Source: DATAPE01 sp034667525 (GTDB lineage Bacteria; Actinomycetota; CADDZG01; WHSQ01). From it: a stretch of 64,000 nt of DNA. Each line of letters opens with the position of its first letter. Position 1 is the first letter of the stretch. The stretch lies in NCBI GenBank assembly GCA_034667525.1, contig JAXDJO010000013.1, positions 53,324-117,323 of the forward strand. Reading direction: 5' to 3'. The notes beneath the pieces are model-generated. The model saw only the letters and a program-made list of their open reading frames with translations. It was not told the DNA's origin and searched no databases. The position numbers and the translations under genes were made by a program. Positions 41,242 through 48,946 of this stretch are shown here, in pieces.

Positions 41242-42726
41242 CTAACCCGGAGTCGGAGTGGGGGCCGAGCCGGACTGAACGGGATCGTCTTCGATAAAGA
41301 TCTTGCCGGTGTCTCTGATCCTTTCGGGGGCGCGGGAATACAGATAGAGCATGTAGATGACCCCGATCACCATCCACACCAGGTCGATGGGACCCGCATA
41401 GGACAGAGGGGCAGAGAGTTGGCCGACAAATTTGAATGCCGGGATGCCGGCCGCAGTCAGCCACGCGGGGACGAACACCAGCACGCCGAGGACCGGAAGG
41501 AGTCCGTGAAGAAAGATGCTGAATTCGTCACGATGCTCGCGCAAGTAGTACGCAAGACAAGCGATATTGACCGCGATGTAGATCAGGACGACAAGCACAA
41601 CGTTCACCGTGGCGATGAACCCGAACGCGGTAAGGGGGTCGTACTGGAAGCCAAGCCACAGAGGAAGCACCACGCCGAGCAGGAACTGAAGACCGACCGC
41701 GATGTGTGGCGATCTGTGTCGGGGGTGGATCCGCGCCAACATCGTAGGAAGGAGCCTGATCCGGCCCATCGCGTACCACGTTCGAGTCGTGGCGTTAGCT
41801 CCTGCATTGGAATTGGCGATAGCCGAGTTGACGATCGCCAGTATCACGATCAGCCATCCCCATCCCCACGCTTGCCGGGCGAGCAGGCCCCAGGGGTCGT
41901 TATTTCCCGACGTGCTGAAGTTGACCATGCGGCCGGGCCCGAAGAAGACGGTGGCAGCGTAGGTCGTGAGGACGTAGAACACACCGATGCCTATGGCGGA
42001 GTAGATCACCGCTTGCTTGATCGTCCGTCGTGGGTCCCGCGCCTCTTCGGCGAGGGGGGCGGCGGCTTCGAACCCGATGAAAGCAAGGATGCAATAAACC
42101 GAGCCCGCGATCACTCCGGAAAGTCCGGGGAAATCTTTGGACGTGTGCGAGGTCCCGAACACCGACAGTGTGTTGCCCCCGCCTGCCTTGACGATGAGCC
42201 AAAGGGAGAGCAGTGTGAAGACGGTGATCTCAAAGATGCCCAGGATGGTGCCGGTCTCGGCGGACACGACGATGCCTCGATACCCGAGATAGGCAACGAG
42301 GATCGCACCCGCCAGTGCCCATATCCACCACAGGTCTGGCGACCAACCGAACTCCACGTTCAGCGTCCCCGCGACGGTTACTCCCAGGATGATGTAGAGC
42401 AGGGGCGCGACCAGAGCCTCAACGAAGGCGTAGGCCCACGCTACTAAGAACCCGATCGCTGGATGGAGACCGCGGGATGTATAGGTGTAGAAAGAACCCG
42501 CGGACGGCAAATGTTTGGAGAGTTGCCCGATCGAGTTGGCGGCGAACAGGCAGCCGATCAACGCCAGAAGAACGGACAACGGTAATGAGCCTCCGCCGAA
42601 TGGAGCTCCGAATGGGATCGAGAAGGCGACTGCAGCCGCAGGAGCCATGTGAGTGACTGACTGGAAGAGCACCTCGCGCAGCCCTATGGCATCGGTGGCC
42701 AGTCCAGTGCTCTGCCTATCGTCCAT
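41242..42726 (-). CDS. APC-family amino acid/amide permease
   Basis: 494 residues from ATG 42726, with GGGGGGA upstream (ATG 42744 would add six). About 12 transmembrane helices. The start motif VTHMAPAAAVAFSIPFGA is typical of the APC branch near amino acid and ethanolamine carriers, the helix 2-3 motif is PSAGSFYTYTSRGLHPAIGF, and IAFLGFEAAAPLAEEAR-like (here LAFIGFEAAAPLAEEA) is the family signature in helix 6. It is directly upstream of the formamidase-like gene, so it probably imports that enzyme's substrate or a short amide or amine. Divergent from the methyltransferase gene. Confidence 0.85.
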   Translation of the reverse strand: MDDRQSTGLATDAIGLREVLFQSVTHMAPAAAVAFSIPFGAPFGGGSLPLSVLLALIGCLFAANSIGQLSKHLPSAGSFYTYTSRGLHPAIGFLVAWAYAFVEALVAPLLYIILGVTVAGTLNVEFGWSPDLWWIWALAGAILVAYLGYRGIVVSAETGTILGIFEITVFTLLSLWLIVKAGGGNTLSVFGTSHTSKDFPGLSGVIAGSVYCILAFIGFEAAAPLAEEARDPRRTIKQAVIYSAIGIGVFYVLTTYAATVFFGPGRMVNFSTSGNNDPWGLLARQAWGWGWLIVILAIVNSAIANSNAGANATTRTWYAMGRIRLLPTMLARIHPRHRSPHIAVGLQFLLGVVLPLWLGFQYDPLTAFGFIATVNVVLVVLIYIAVNIACLAYYLREHRDEFSIFLHGLLPVLGVLVFVPAWLTAAGIPAFKFVGQLSAPLSYAGPIDLVWMVIGVIYMLYLYSRAPERIRDTGKIFIEDDPVQSGSAPTPTPG

Positions 42727-42852
42727 ACGTCCCCCCTTCGACAATGCCGACGAGGGTTACCGGCACGGCCCCCCGATCCGGCTGCGAACCAGAGCGACAA
42801 CGCCAGATATCGAAAGCCAGGAGCGGCCGAGAGTCAATAGGGAAACGCTCGG

Positions 42853-43587
42853 GTGAGAGGGCTTAACGAATCGGGGAGATCGAACCGTTTCGCGGTTGAC
42901 CTCTTTCGCCCGCTGCCCGCCCGCTACGATTTCGCTGCAGAGGCGCTCTCCTTCGGGCAGAACGGTCGCTGGCGGCGCCGGATGATCGATCACATAGTGG
43001 ATGCGAGTCCGCGGCTGATCTGCGACGTGGCCACCGGCACCGCGGGGGTTGCGATTCAGCTCGCCCGCCGTACGCAGTCGAACATCGTCGGACTCGATGT
43101 ATCGGAGGAGATGCTGCGCCGCGGCCGCGCGAACTCGCTGCGCGAGGGCATGGAGACGCGGATCGACTTCGTGATCGGGAGTGCCGAACGGCTGCCCTTC
43201 GGCGACGCTGCCTTCGATGCGTTGATTTTCACTTACCTCTTACGTTACGTGCCCGACCCCGCCGCCACCCTGGTGGAGCTCGCCCGTGTGGTGAAGCCGG
43301 GTGGCATGGTCGCGACCCTCGAGTTCTTCGTCCCGCCAAAGCTCTTGTGGCGATCCTTGTGGTGGTTCTATACACGCGCGGTGCTGCCGTCGGCAGGGCT
43401 TCTCGTGGGAAGAGGCTGGTTCGAGGTGGGTCGATTCCTCGGCCCCAGCATCTCCGAGCACTACCGGCGTTATCCCATACAGCTGCAAGAACGACATTGG
43501 CGCGCGGCAGGACTCGATCACTTCAGGTATGAACTGATGAGTCTGGGAGGAGGCGTCGTGATGTGCGGCACCAAGGTTGACCGTTAG
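42853..43587 (+). CDS. UbiE/MenG-like class I SAM-dependent methyltransferase
   Basis: 244 residues. Methyltransferase motifs: ICDVATGTAGVAIQLARR (motif I, about 56-73), IVGLDVSEEMLRRGR (motif II), GSAERLPFGDAAFDALIFTYLLRYV (motif III-post) and ARVVKPGGMVATLEFF. The C-terminus has a hydrophobic stretch, LLWRSLWWFYTRAVLP, as in UbiE/COQ5 quinone methyltransferases. GTG 42853. Its end overlaps the next membrane protein by 11 bp, implying translational coupling. It likely methylates a quinone or a lipid; a carotenoid-type substrate is conceivable given the light regulator 10 kb away but not shown. Confidence 0.85.
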   Translation: MRGLNESGRSNRFAVDLFRPLPARYDFAAEALSFGQNGRWRRRMIDHIVDASPRLICDVATGTAGVAIQLARRTQSNIVGLDVSEEMLRRGRANSLREGMETRIDFVIGSAERLPFGDAAFDALIFTYLLRYVPDPAATLVELARVVKPGGMVATLEFFVPPKLLWRSLWWFYTRAVLPSAGLLVGRGWFEVGRFLGPSISEHYRRYPIQLQERHWRAAGLDHFRYELMSLGGGVVMCGTKVDR

Positions 43588-44317
43588 ACCCGACCCACCC
43601 CCCGCGTTCTACGCAGCAGGATCCGGAGGGTGGAGAGATTGGTGGACGCTGCTCCACCCTCCTTACACGATGTGGAATCTGTCTTACGTAGCGATGGGGG
43701 GTGCGATCGCGCCGCACTTCTCCCTCTGGCGGCTCGCCGAGATGCTTGGAGCGTTCCTTCTTGGCCTGGGTGTCAGTGCTCACGCACTCGACGAGCTGAA
43801 CGGTCATCCCCTGCGTACGCAGTTGTCAGATAAAGCCTTGAAAAGCGCGGCGACCGTGGGTTTGATCGGCGCGGTGGCACTGGGGATCAAAGGCGTGACT
43901 GAGGTGGGCGTCTGGCTCGTTCCCTTCATCGCCATAGGCGTGGGCGCGGTGCTCGCTTACAACCTCGAGTGGTTCGGAGGACGCTTCCACACAGACGCTG
44001 CTTTCGCTGCCTCCTGGGGGGCCTTCCCGGTGTTGGTTGGCTATTTCGTCGAAGCCCAGCGCCTCGATGTGACAGCGGCGCTCGTAGCCGTTGCGGCTTA
44101 CGGTCTTTCTCTAGCTCAACGGACCCTCAGCACGGAAACGCGCTTCCTGCGACGGCGCGTACACCAGGCGCACCTGCACCTTGAGCTCTCAGAAGGCGAA
44201 GTGAGAGAGGCGGGCCGTGCCGAGCTACTGGTGCCTTTCGATGCTGCATTGAAGACGATGTCCTGGGCCATGGTCGCGCTGGCGGGGGGGCTTGTTCTTG
44301 CTCGGATCAAGCTCTGA
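43577..44317 (+). CDS. Integral membrane protein, possibly UbiA-like
   Basis: 246 residues with about six transmembrane helices (for example LAEMLGAFLLGLGVSAHALD, TVGLIGAVALGIKG, AVLAYNLEWFGG and WAMVALAGGLVLARI). SAHALDELNGHPLRTQLSD recalls the first aspartate-rich loop of UbiA prenyltransferases (NDxxDxxxD), but the motif is degenerate and the second is not clear, so prenyltransferase activity is only a possibility. Start TTG 43577 lies inside the end of the methyltransferase gene. Co-transcription with a UbiE-like methyltransferase fits a lipid-quinone or isoprenoid pathway. Confidence 0.62.
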   Translation: MTVRPDPPPAFYAAGSGGWRDWWTLLHPPYTMWNLSYVAMGGAIAPHFSLWRLAEMLGAFLLGLGVSAHALDELNGHPLRTQLSDKALKSAATVGLIGAVALGIKGVTEVGVWLVPFIAIGVGAVLAYNLEWFGGRFHTDAAFAASWGAFPVLVGYFVEAQRLDVTAALVAVAAYGLSLAQRTLSTETRFLRRRVHQAHLHLELSEGEVREAGRAELLVPFDAALKTMSWAMVALAGGLVLARIKL

Positions 44318-44384
44318 TCGACGCAATCCCTCCTGCTCCTCCCGTCGTATTACCCACTCCGTCCACCGAGCAGGGAGGTTGGAG

Positions 44385-44663
44385 ATGAGAAATAGATTGG
44401 TTGTTGCCGGATTTGTCCTGTTGGTCTCGATGTTGCCCGTGGCCGCAAACGCAGCCGCAAATCCCAGCGGCACAGGGCAACCGTCTCAATCCTGTGGCAG
44501 CGCCACCGCTCCGTCGAACCCCGCCGGTTTCGACACCTCCGGGTTCGTCAACGCGGAATCGCACTACGCCGGCAGCCAGGGAACCCCATCGTTGCAGCAC
44601 TCGAACAGCACCGCAGCCGTAAGTCAGTACGACGTCGCCTGCTTCCAGGTCTCTCAGCACTAG
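44385..44663 (+). CDS. Small secreted hypothetical protein
   Basis: 92 residues. The signal peptide is RLVVAGFVLLVSMLPVAANA (about 4-23, cleavage near ANA-A). The mature part is Ser/Gly/Asn-rich and contains two cysteines (SQSCGSAT and DVACFQV) that may form a disulfide. Motifs such as GFVNAESHYAGSQ recur in small actinobacterial secreted proteins, but the family has no known function. ATG 44385 is preceded by AGGGAGG; a longer frame is less likely. A very strong terminator hairpin (44672-44706) follows. Confidence 0.68.
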   Translation: MRNRLVVAGFVLLVSMLPVAANAAANPSGTGQPSQSCGSATAPSNPAGFDTSGFVNAESHYAGSQGTPSLQHSNSTAAVSQYDVACFQVSQH

Positions 44664-44671
44664 GTCTCTCC

Positions 44672-44706
44672 GCAGGGGGCGGGCCGCTCGCTAGTCCGCC
44701 CCCTGC
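44672..44706 (+). terminator. Strong hairpin, probable terminator
   Basis: Perfect 11-bp inverted repeat GCAGGGGGCGG (44672-44682) and CCGCCCCCTGC (44696-44706) with a 13-nt loop, 8 bp after the stop of the small secreted protein. It lacks a T-run but is by far the most stable structure in the gap before the next gene at 44808. Confidence 0.6.
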
Positions 44707-44807
44707 CACCCGCTTCCGGCTCCGTCACGCTCGCAAGTTCGAGAGTTGCCGTTCCGGTTCCCAGAGGCCATGATTCGCCCCAGAAAGCTTCCTAGGGGGG
44801 AGGGGTC

Positions 44808-46472
44808 ATGACTCGCAGGACACTGTCGATCTCGGCGCGCATACTCGCTCTGCTGCTGCTCGTCTCCATCACATCTCCCGCCCAGGGACGGGCCCGCCGG
44901 CCCTCCCCGCATATAAGCAGCCGGCTTCTCGGCGTGATGTCCCAGAGCGTTGCGATCAGATACTGGGAGATGCATCCTGCCCAGGCGCCGTCACCCCTCG
45001 GCTCCCGATTGAGCGCATTGAGCGCCGCTGCTGGTGGTGGGGGGCAGCATTTCGACGCGGCGGTGGCTGCGGGCGACCAATTCAACCTCGATCGGGACGG
45101 ACTTCCCCAGAACGAGGAGTCGGTGGGAGTGTGCGGTCGCAATGGGCGGATGGTGCTGGGCGGCACGAACGACTACCGGGGCCTGCTCCGGGATCCCCGC
45201 GATCAGGATTTCACGGGCTGGAGCTTCTCTGCCGATTCCGGAGCTTCGGTAGCAAACGAAGGTCTCCTGCCCCACCTGCGTTTCCCCGACGGTCGCAGGG
45301 TCCCTTCGGGCGGAGATCCGGTCGACGTCGCCGACGGCCGCTGTCGTCTCTTCGCCTCAACCCTCAACTTCGATTTCGGCTCGGGACACCCCCACAGCGG
45401 GATCGGCGTCTACAGGAGTGATCCGGCGGCTCTCGTGTCTTGCCCGGGCCGAGCGGATTCCTCTTGCTGGCCCATCAGAAAGGTGGTGGCGGTGGCGCCA
45501 CGGCGGCATTTCTACGACAAGGACTGGATGGATGTAGGCAGGAGCGGAGCTGCCGGTGAGGTGGTGTGGGTCGTCTTTACCGACTTCAGGAATCCCTTCA
45601 GTTCTTCGATCAAGGCGGTCCGCTGTAACCGTTCGCTGAAGCGCTGCACCAAACCGATCCGCTTATCCGGACACCTGGCGGGACAGGGCCTTCCGATCGC
45701 GCAGTTTGGCTACGTCGTGATCGGTCCCGATGGGCGCACTTACGTTCTATGGTCGGAGATTCACCACGGCCTCTTTGCACGGGGCCACACCCACATGGTC
45801 TTCAAGCTGCGTGTGGCCGCCCCCGGCAGCACCACCTTCGGCCCGGAGCGTGTCGTCGCTCGCGAGAGAAAACCTTTATGGACCAAGAACCCTCTGCACG
45901 CGAACGACTTCCGGGTTGCAACGATCCCCAAGATGACGGTGATGATGGTTTCCGGCAGGCCGAAGATCTTCGTAGCGTGGGACCGATGCACATCTCTCGA
46001 TCCTCAACCGCCTACCGGGCCCGAACCGCCCACGACGGTGTGTGAGGAGCCAACCGTGGTCGTTTCCCATTCCCACTCGAACGGCCGTAGGTGGAGCCCG
46101 AGACAGGTCCTTTCGGCAGGTGGAGACAACTATTTCCCGACGATCTCCGGCGATCCATCGGGCGACCTCGTCGCAGCCTGGTACACGAGTCGCTTCGACC
46201 CCGTCTTCCACAACCAACAGGATGTGGAGATGGTGAAGATCGATCCCCTTTCCGGCTCGGTTCTGAACCGGGTGCGCGTGACGCCCTCATCCAACGAACC
46301 CGAAGCCGATCCCACGATCTTCGGCAACTTCATCGGGGACTACTTTCAGATCCTGGCCCACAAAGGAGCGGCGTACGTACACTTCAACGCCAACTATCGA
46401 AGCGTGCCGTATCTGGGACGCGGTTTGCCGATACCCCAGCAGGACAACTTCCTGCAACGACTGCCGCTGTGA
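44808..46472 (+). CDS. Secreted sialidase-like/BNR-repeat protein
   Basis: 554 residues. The signal peptide ILALLLLVSITSPAQGRA ends near residue 29. The mature protein shows repeated beta-propeller-like units: FDAAVAAGDQFNLDRDG, GVYRSDPAAL, FYDKDWMDVGRSGAAGEVVWVVFTDFRNP, SHSHSNGRRWSPRQVL (an Asp-box-like strand), FPTISGDPSGDLVAAWYTSR and FGNFIGDYFQILAHKGAAYV. The layout is that of exo-alpha-sialidase/BNR proteins; catalytic arginine triad and aspartate cannot be confirmed by eye. Relatives may bind or cleave surface glycans. It resembles the partial protein at position 1-174 in its C-terminal motif. GGGGGGAGGGG lies upstream. Confidence 0.7.
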   Translation: MTRRTLSISARILALLLLVSITSPAQGRARRPSPHISSRLLGVMSQSVAIRYWEMHPAQAPSPLGSRLSALSAAAGGGGQHFDAAVAAGDQFNLDRDGLPQNEESVGVCGRNGRMVLGGTNDYRGLLRDPRDQDFTGWSFSADSGASVANEGLLPHLRFPDGRRVPSGGDPVDVADGRCRLFASTLNFDFGSGHPHSGIGVYRSDPAALVSCPGRADSSCWPIRKVVAVAPRRHFYDKDWMDVGRSGAAGEVVWVVFTDFRNPFSSSIKAVRCNRSLKRCTKPIRLSGHLAGQGLPIAQFGYVVIGPDGRTYVLWSEIHHGLFARGHTHMVFKLRVAAPGSTTFGPERVVARERKPLWTKNPLHANDFRVATIPKMTVMMVSGRPKIFVAWDRCTSLDPQPPTGPEPPTTVCEEPTVVVSHSHSNGRRWSPRQVLSAGGDNYFPTISGDPSGDLVAAWYTSRFDPVFHNQQDVEMVKIDPLSGSVLNRVRVTPSSNEPEADPTIFGNFIGDYFQILAHKGAAYVHFNANYRSVPYLGRGLPIPQQDNFLQRLPL

Positions 46473-46543
46473 TGGCGTCTTCCGTCGGGCATAGGGACGG
46501 AATCCGTGAGAGATCCTTCTGCCTGGCCGCACTGGAGGGATGA

Positions 46544-47407
46544 CTGACGAGATCTGGTGTCGTCCTGCCAAACATCGGCCCCTTTGCGGACCCTAAACTC
46601 TTGTCGGAACTTGGCGCCGAAGCGGAAGAGGCCGGTTTCGAAGGAGTCTTCGTGTGGGACTCGCTCAGCGTGGGGATAAACGAGCCGCGGCTTCGGCCAG
46701 CCTGCGATCCATGGATCGCTCTGGGATCGATCGCGGCGAGCACCTCTCGCCTCACCATCGGGACGATGATCACTGCACTCTCCCGTCGCCGGCCCTGGGT
46801 GGTTGCCCAGGAGACGGCAACGCTCGATCATCTTTCCGGTGGCCGGATGGTGCTTCCAGTCGGTCTAGGGGCTCTCGATGACGGCGCGTTCTCGATGGTC
46901 AATGAAGAAACCGACCGTAAGAGGCGCGCCGAGCGGTTGGATGAATCGCTGCAGATCCTGGACCGATTGTGGACCGGGAAGCCCTGCACCTTCCAGGGCG
47001 AATACTTCCGCGTGGAGGGCTTGAGCATGCCCCCTGGAAGCTTGCAGAGCCCCCGCATCCCCGTTTGGGTGGTCGCGCTCTGGCCGCGCCCGAAGTCACT
47101 GCGCCGTGCCTTGCACTGGGACGGCATCATCCCGTCGGTTGAGCGATCGGACGGCAGCAGGTCCAACCCCACCCCACGGGATGTTCACGACATCTGCAAA
47201 CACCTTGATGGAAAGGTCGATCCCAGCTTCGAAGTGATAGTAGAGATCGACACCTACGCCAAGGAGCGAGCGGAAGCGGCCGCGCTTGCGGCGGAGTACT
47301 CCGATGCCGGAGCCACGTGGTGGCTCGAACCTGTATGGGAGCAGATGTACGAACACCCGGGTGAGATAGAACCGTTGCGGGCGCGGATAGCCCAGGGGCC
47401 CCTGTAG
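46544..47407 (+). CDS. LLM-class flavin-dependent oxidoreductase, apparent CTG start
   Basis: About 287 residues of the bacterial luciferase-like family (FMN- or F420-dependent). Characteristic pieces are ELGAEAEEAGFEGVFVWDSLSV, TSRLTIGTMITALSRRRPWVVAQETATLDHLSGGRMVLPVGLG and RIPVWVVALWPRPKS. The usual N-terminus is encoded upstream of the first ATG/GTG/TTG: SGVVLPNIGPFADPKLL precedes TTG 46601 in frame. The only upstream in-frame start-like codon is CTG 46544, with GGAGGG at 46534-46539; ATG 46540 is in another frame. Either CTG starts translation or one extra base separates ATG from CTG. Monooxygenase or F420-linked role; substrate unknown. Confidence 0.78.
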   Translation: MTRSGVVLPNIGPFADPKLLSELGAEAEEAGFEGVFVWDSLSVGINEPRLRPACDPWIALGSIAASTSRLTIGTMITALSRRRPWVVAQETATLDHLSGGRMVLPVGLGALDDGAFSMVNEETDRKRRAERLDESLQILDRLWTGKPCTFQGEYFRVEGLSMPPGSLQSPRIPVWVVALWPRPKSLRRALHWDGIIPSVERSDGSRSNPTPRDVHDICKHLDGKVDPSFEVIVEIDTYAKERAEAAALAAEYSDAGATWWLEPVWEQMYEHPGEIEPLRARIAQGPL

Positions 47408-47495
47408 GCGTTCTTGGCTCACGCCGCACATCGACGGCGATAGGGTGCCGCCAGAGCCCGGCCAACAACGGGAAGGAGTCAAGGTTGCCGATCGT

Positions 47496-47582
47496 GTGGT
47501 CCGTTTGAAGATCATCCATGAGGGGGCCGGCAAGTTTCGGCCGATCTATGACAGCGTCTCTGATCGCGAGGCTACGAGCTGA
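47496..47582 (+). CDS. Possible short coupled ORF before the DUF2277 gene
   Basis: GTG 47496 opens a 28-residue frame (VVRLKIIHEGAGKFRPIYDS...) ending at TGA 47580-47582, which overlaps the DUF2277 ATG (TGATG). The in-frame reading continues upstream without a canonical start. No convincing ribosome-binding site is present. It may be a coupling leader or non-coding; I record it as weak. Confidence 0.2.
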   Translation: MVRLKIIHEGAGKFRPIYDSVSDREATS

Positions 47583-47809
47583 TGTGCAGGAGTATCAAGA
47601 CGCTGCGCACGGACGAGGGCAACGTCACGGATGACGAGGTTGAGGCTGCGGCTCTCCAGTTCGTGAGAAAGGTGAGCGGTTATCGCCACCCCTCGCGCGC
47701 TAACCAGGAAGTTTTCGATCGCGCGGTTGGCGAGGTCGCCGAAGCCACTCGCGCGCTGCTGGAGACTCTGACGGTCAATCCGCGACCGAAGCAGAAGACG
47801 CCGGTCTAG
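47582..47809 (+). CDS. DUF2277-family small protein
   Basis: 75 residues beginning MCRSIKTLRTDEG and continuing TDDEVEAAALQFVRKVSGYRHPS, ANQEVFDRAV and VAEATRALLETL. The MCRxIxxL start and AALQxVRKxSG segment are the hallmarks of DUF2277, a small, cytosolic, helical family of unknown function common in actinobacteria. Almost certainly a real gene because of the perfect match of this pattern. The ATG overlaps the stop of a possible 28-residue ORF upstream. Confidence 0.85.
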   Translation: MCRSIKTLRTDEGNVTDDEVEAAALQFVRKVSGYRHPSRANQEVFDRAVGEVAEATRALLETLTVNPRPKQKTPV

Positions 47810-47867
47810 GCGTTCGCCGCCTCGCTATCCCGGGCCCGTTCGGGGCTCGGAGGTTATCGAGTGAACC

Positions 47868-48848
47868 TCAGGGGACCTTCCGGGTCGCAGCGACGCTCTC
47901 CAGAGCCTCTCTATCCAACCTTTCCTTGGGAACGACCGCCACCCGGCAGGGCGTTACCGCGCGCAGGGTCGCGGTTCTGCGGCCGTCTGTCAGGCCGGCC
48001 AGCTCGCCTAGGAGCACTCCGGGGCCGAGCTCGGCTATGGCTTCGCCGTCCTTCTCCACCCGCATGACCCCGTCGAACAGTAGAAAGATGTCGTCTCCTT
48101 CATCACCCTGCTGGATGAGCGTCTTATCCGCTCCGACGTGCAGGAACTGCGGCTTGGAGTCGATGATCACCTTTGACAGCTCACGCTCGAGCGCGCTTTC
48201 GATCTGCGTGACGAGTGCTTCTGAATCCTGGCCCCCCCATGGCGTCCCCTGGCCGAAAGCATCGCGGTACCAGTTCTTGAAGTCGATGAGGCCGACCTTG
48301 GCGCTGAGCTTTCCTTCATTGTCGTAGATCCAGTGGCGCGGGAACGAGCTGGCTCCGGTGACCTCGAAAGACGACGAGCCGTCTGCTTCGATCGTCAACG
48401 CGAGTGTCGTCCACGCGGTAGGTGCGGCGATCTGGACGAAGGGGGGACGACTCACGGTTCGGGGTGCGGCCACACCGGTTCTCCCGCCAGCCGTTTGCAC
48501 GAACCGCACAGCTGATCCGCCTACCTCTGGGTCGGGCCTCAATTCCGGAAGCGGCACTCCCGGGAACGCCTTCCCTTTGGGGCCGAACTGGATGCGCGTC
48601 GACCCGATGAGCCCGCCTCCGCCCTGTCCAAAGTCGGTGATGCGTCCGTCTTCCACTTCGATCCACGCGGTGAGTTGATTGGCGAACCGGAATGCATCCG
48701 CATCGCGCAGAGCTTCGAGGTCACCCAGAGCATCCGGGGGTGGAAGATCGTAATGCGCGATCCCGCGCTGGAAAGGAAGCTTAGGCATCCCGCGGATCGC
48801 CTCGAGCGGAATCCACGATATCGAAGTGACCTTTGACTCGATTCTCAT
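47868..48848 (-). CDS. Cyclic nucleotide-binding domain protein with unidentified N-terminal domain
   Basis: 326 residues from ATG 48848 (GGGGGGGAGT upstream). The C-terminal ~110 residues form a cNMP-binding barrel: ADKTLIQQGDEGDDIFLLFDGVMRVE, IAELGPGVLLGELAGLTDGRRTATLRAVTPCRVAVVP. In it GELAGL and R-TATLRA correspond to the phosphate-binding cassette (usual GExALL..xxRxAxV). The N-terminal ~200 residues are beta-rich with no recognised family (THYD-like AHYDLPPPDALGD, FVQIAAPTAWTTLALTIEADG). No HTH is evident, so it is not CRP-like. It is divergent from an adenylate cyclase-type gene 98 bp away, a likely source of its ligand. Confidence 0.85.
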   Translation of the reverse strand: MRIESKVTSISWIPLEAIRGMPKLPFQRGIAHYDLPPPDALGDLEALRDADAFRFANQLTAWIEVEDGRITDFGQGGGGLIGSTRIQFGPKGKAFPGVPLPELRPDPEVGGSAVRFVQTAGGRTGVAAPRTVSRPPFVQIAAPTAWTTLALTIEADGSSSFEVTGASSFPRHWIYDNEGKLSAKVGLIDFKNWYRDAFGQGTPWGGQDSEALVTQIESALERELSKVIIDSKPQFLHVGADKTLIQQGDEGDDIFLLFDGVMRVEKDGEAIAELGPGVLLGELAGLTDGRRTATLRAVTPCRVAVVPKERLDREALESVAATRKVP

Positions 48849-48946
48849 ACTCCCCCCCGCCTGTGAGGTTGGTGACCGAGGTGGCCAGGATATTGGTTCG
48901 CTGCCCACCGCGTGACACGCGGTGGAGAGGTTACGCTGGAAAGGCA

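Noticed and set aside
41215..42447. Long plus-strand frame opposite the APC permease gene
   Set aside because: The minus strand encodes a clear 12-helix permease; the frame here is a hydrophilic, low-complexity antisense reading typical of GC-rich DNA.
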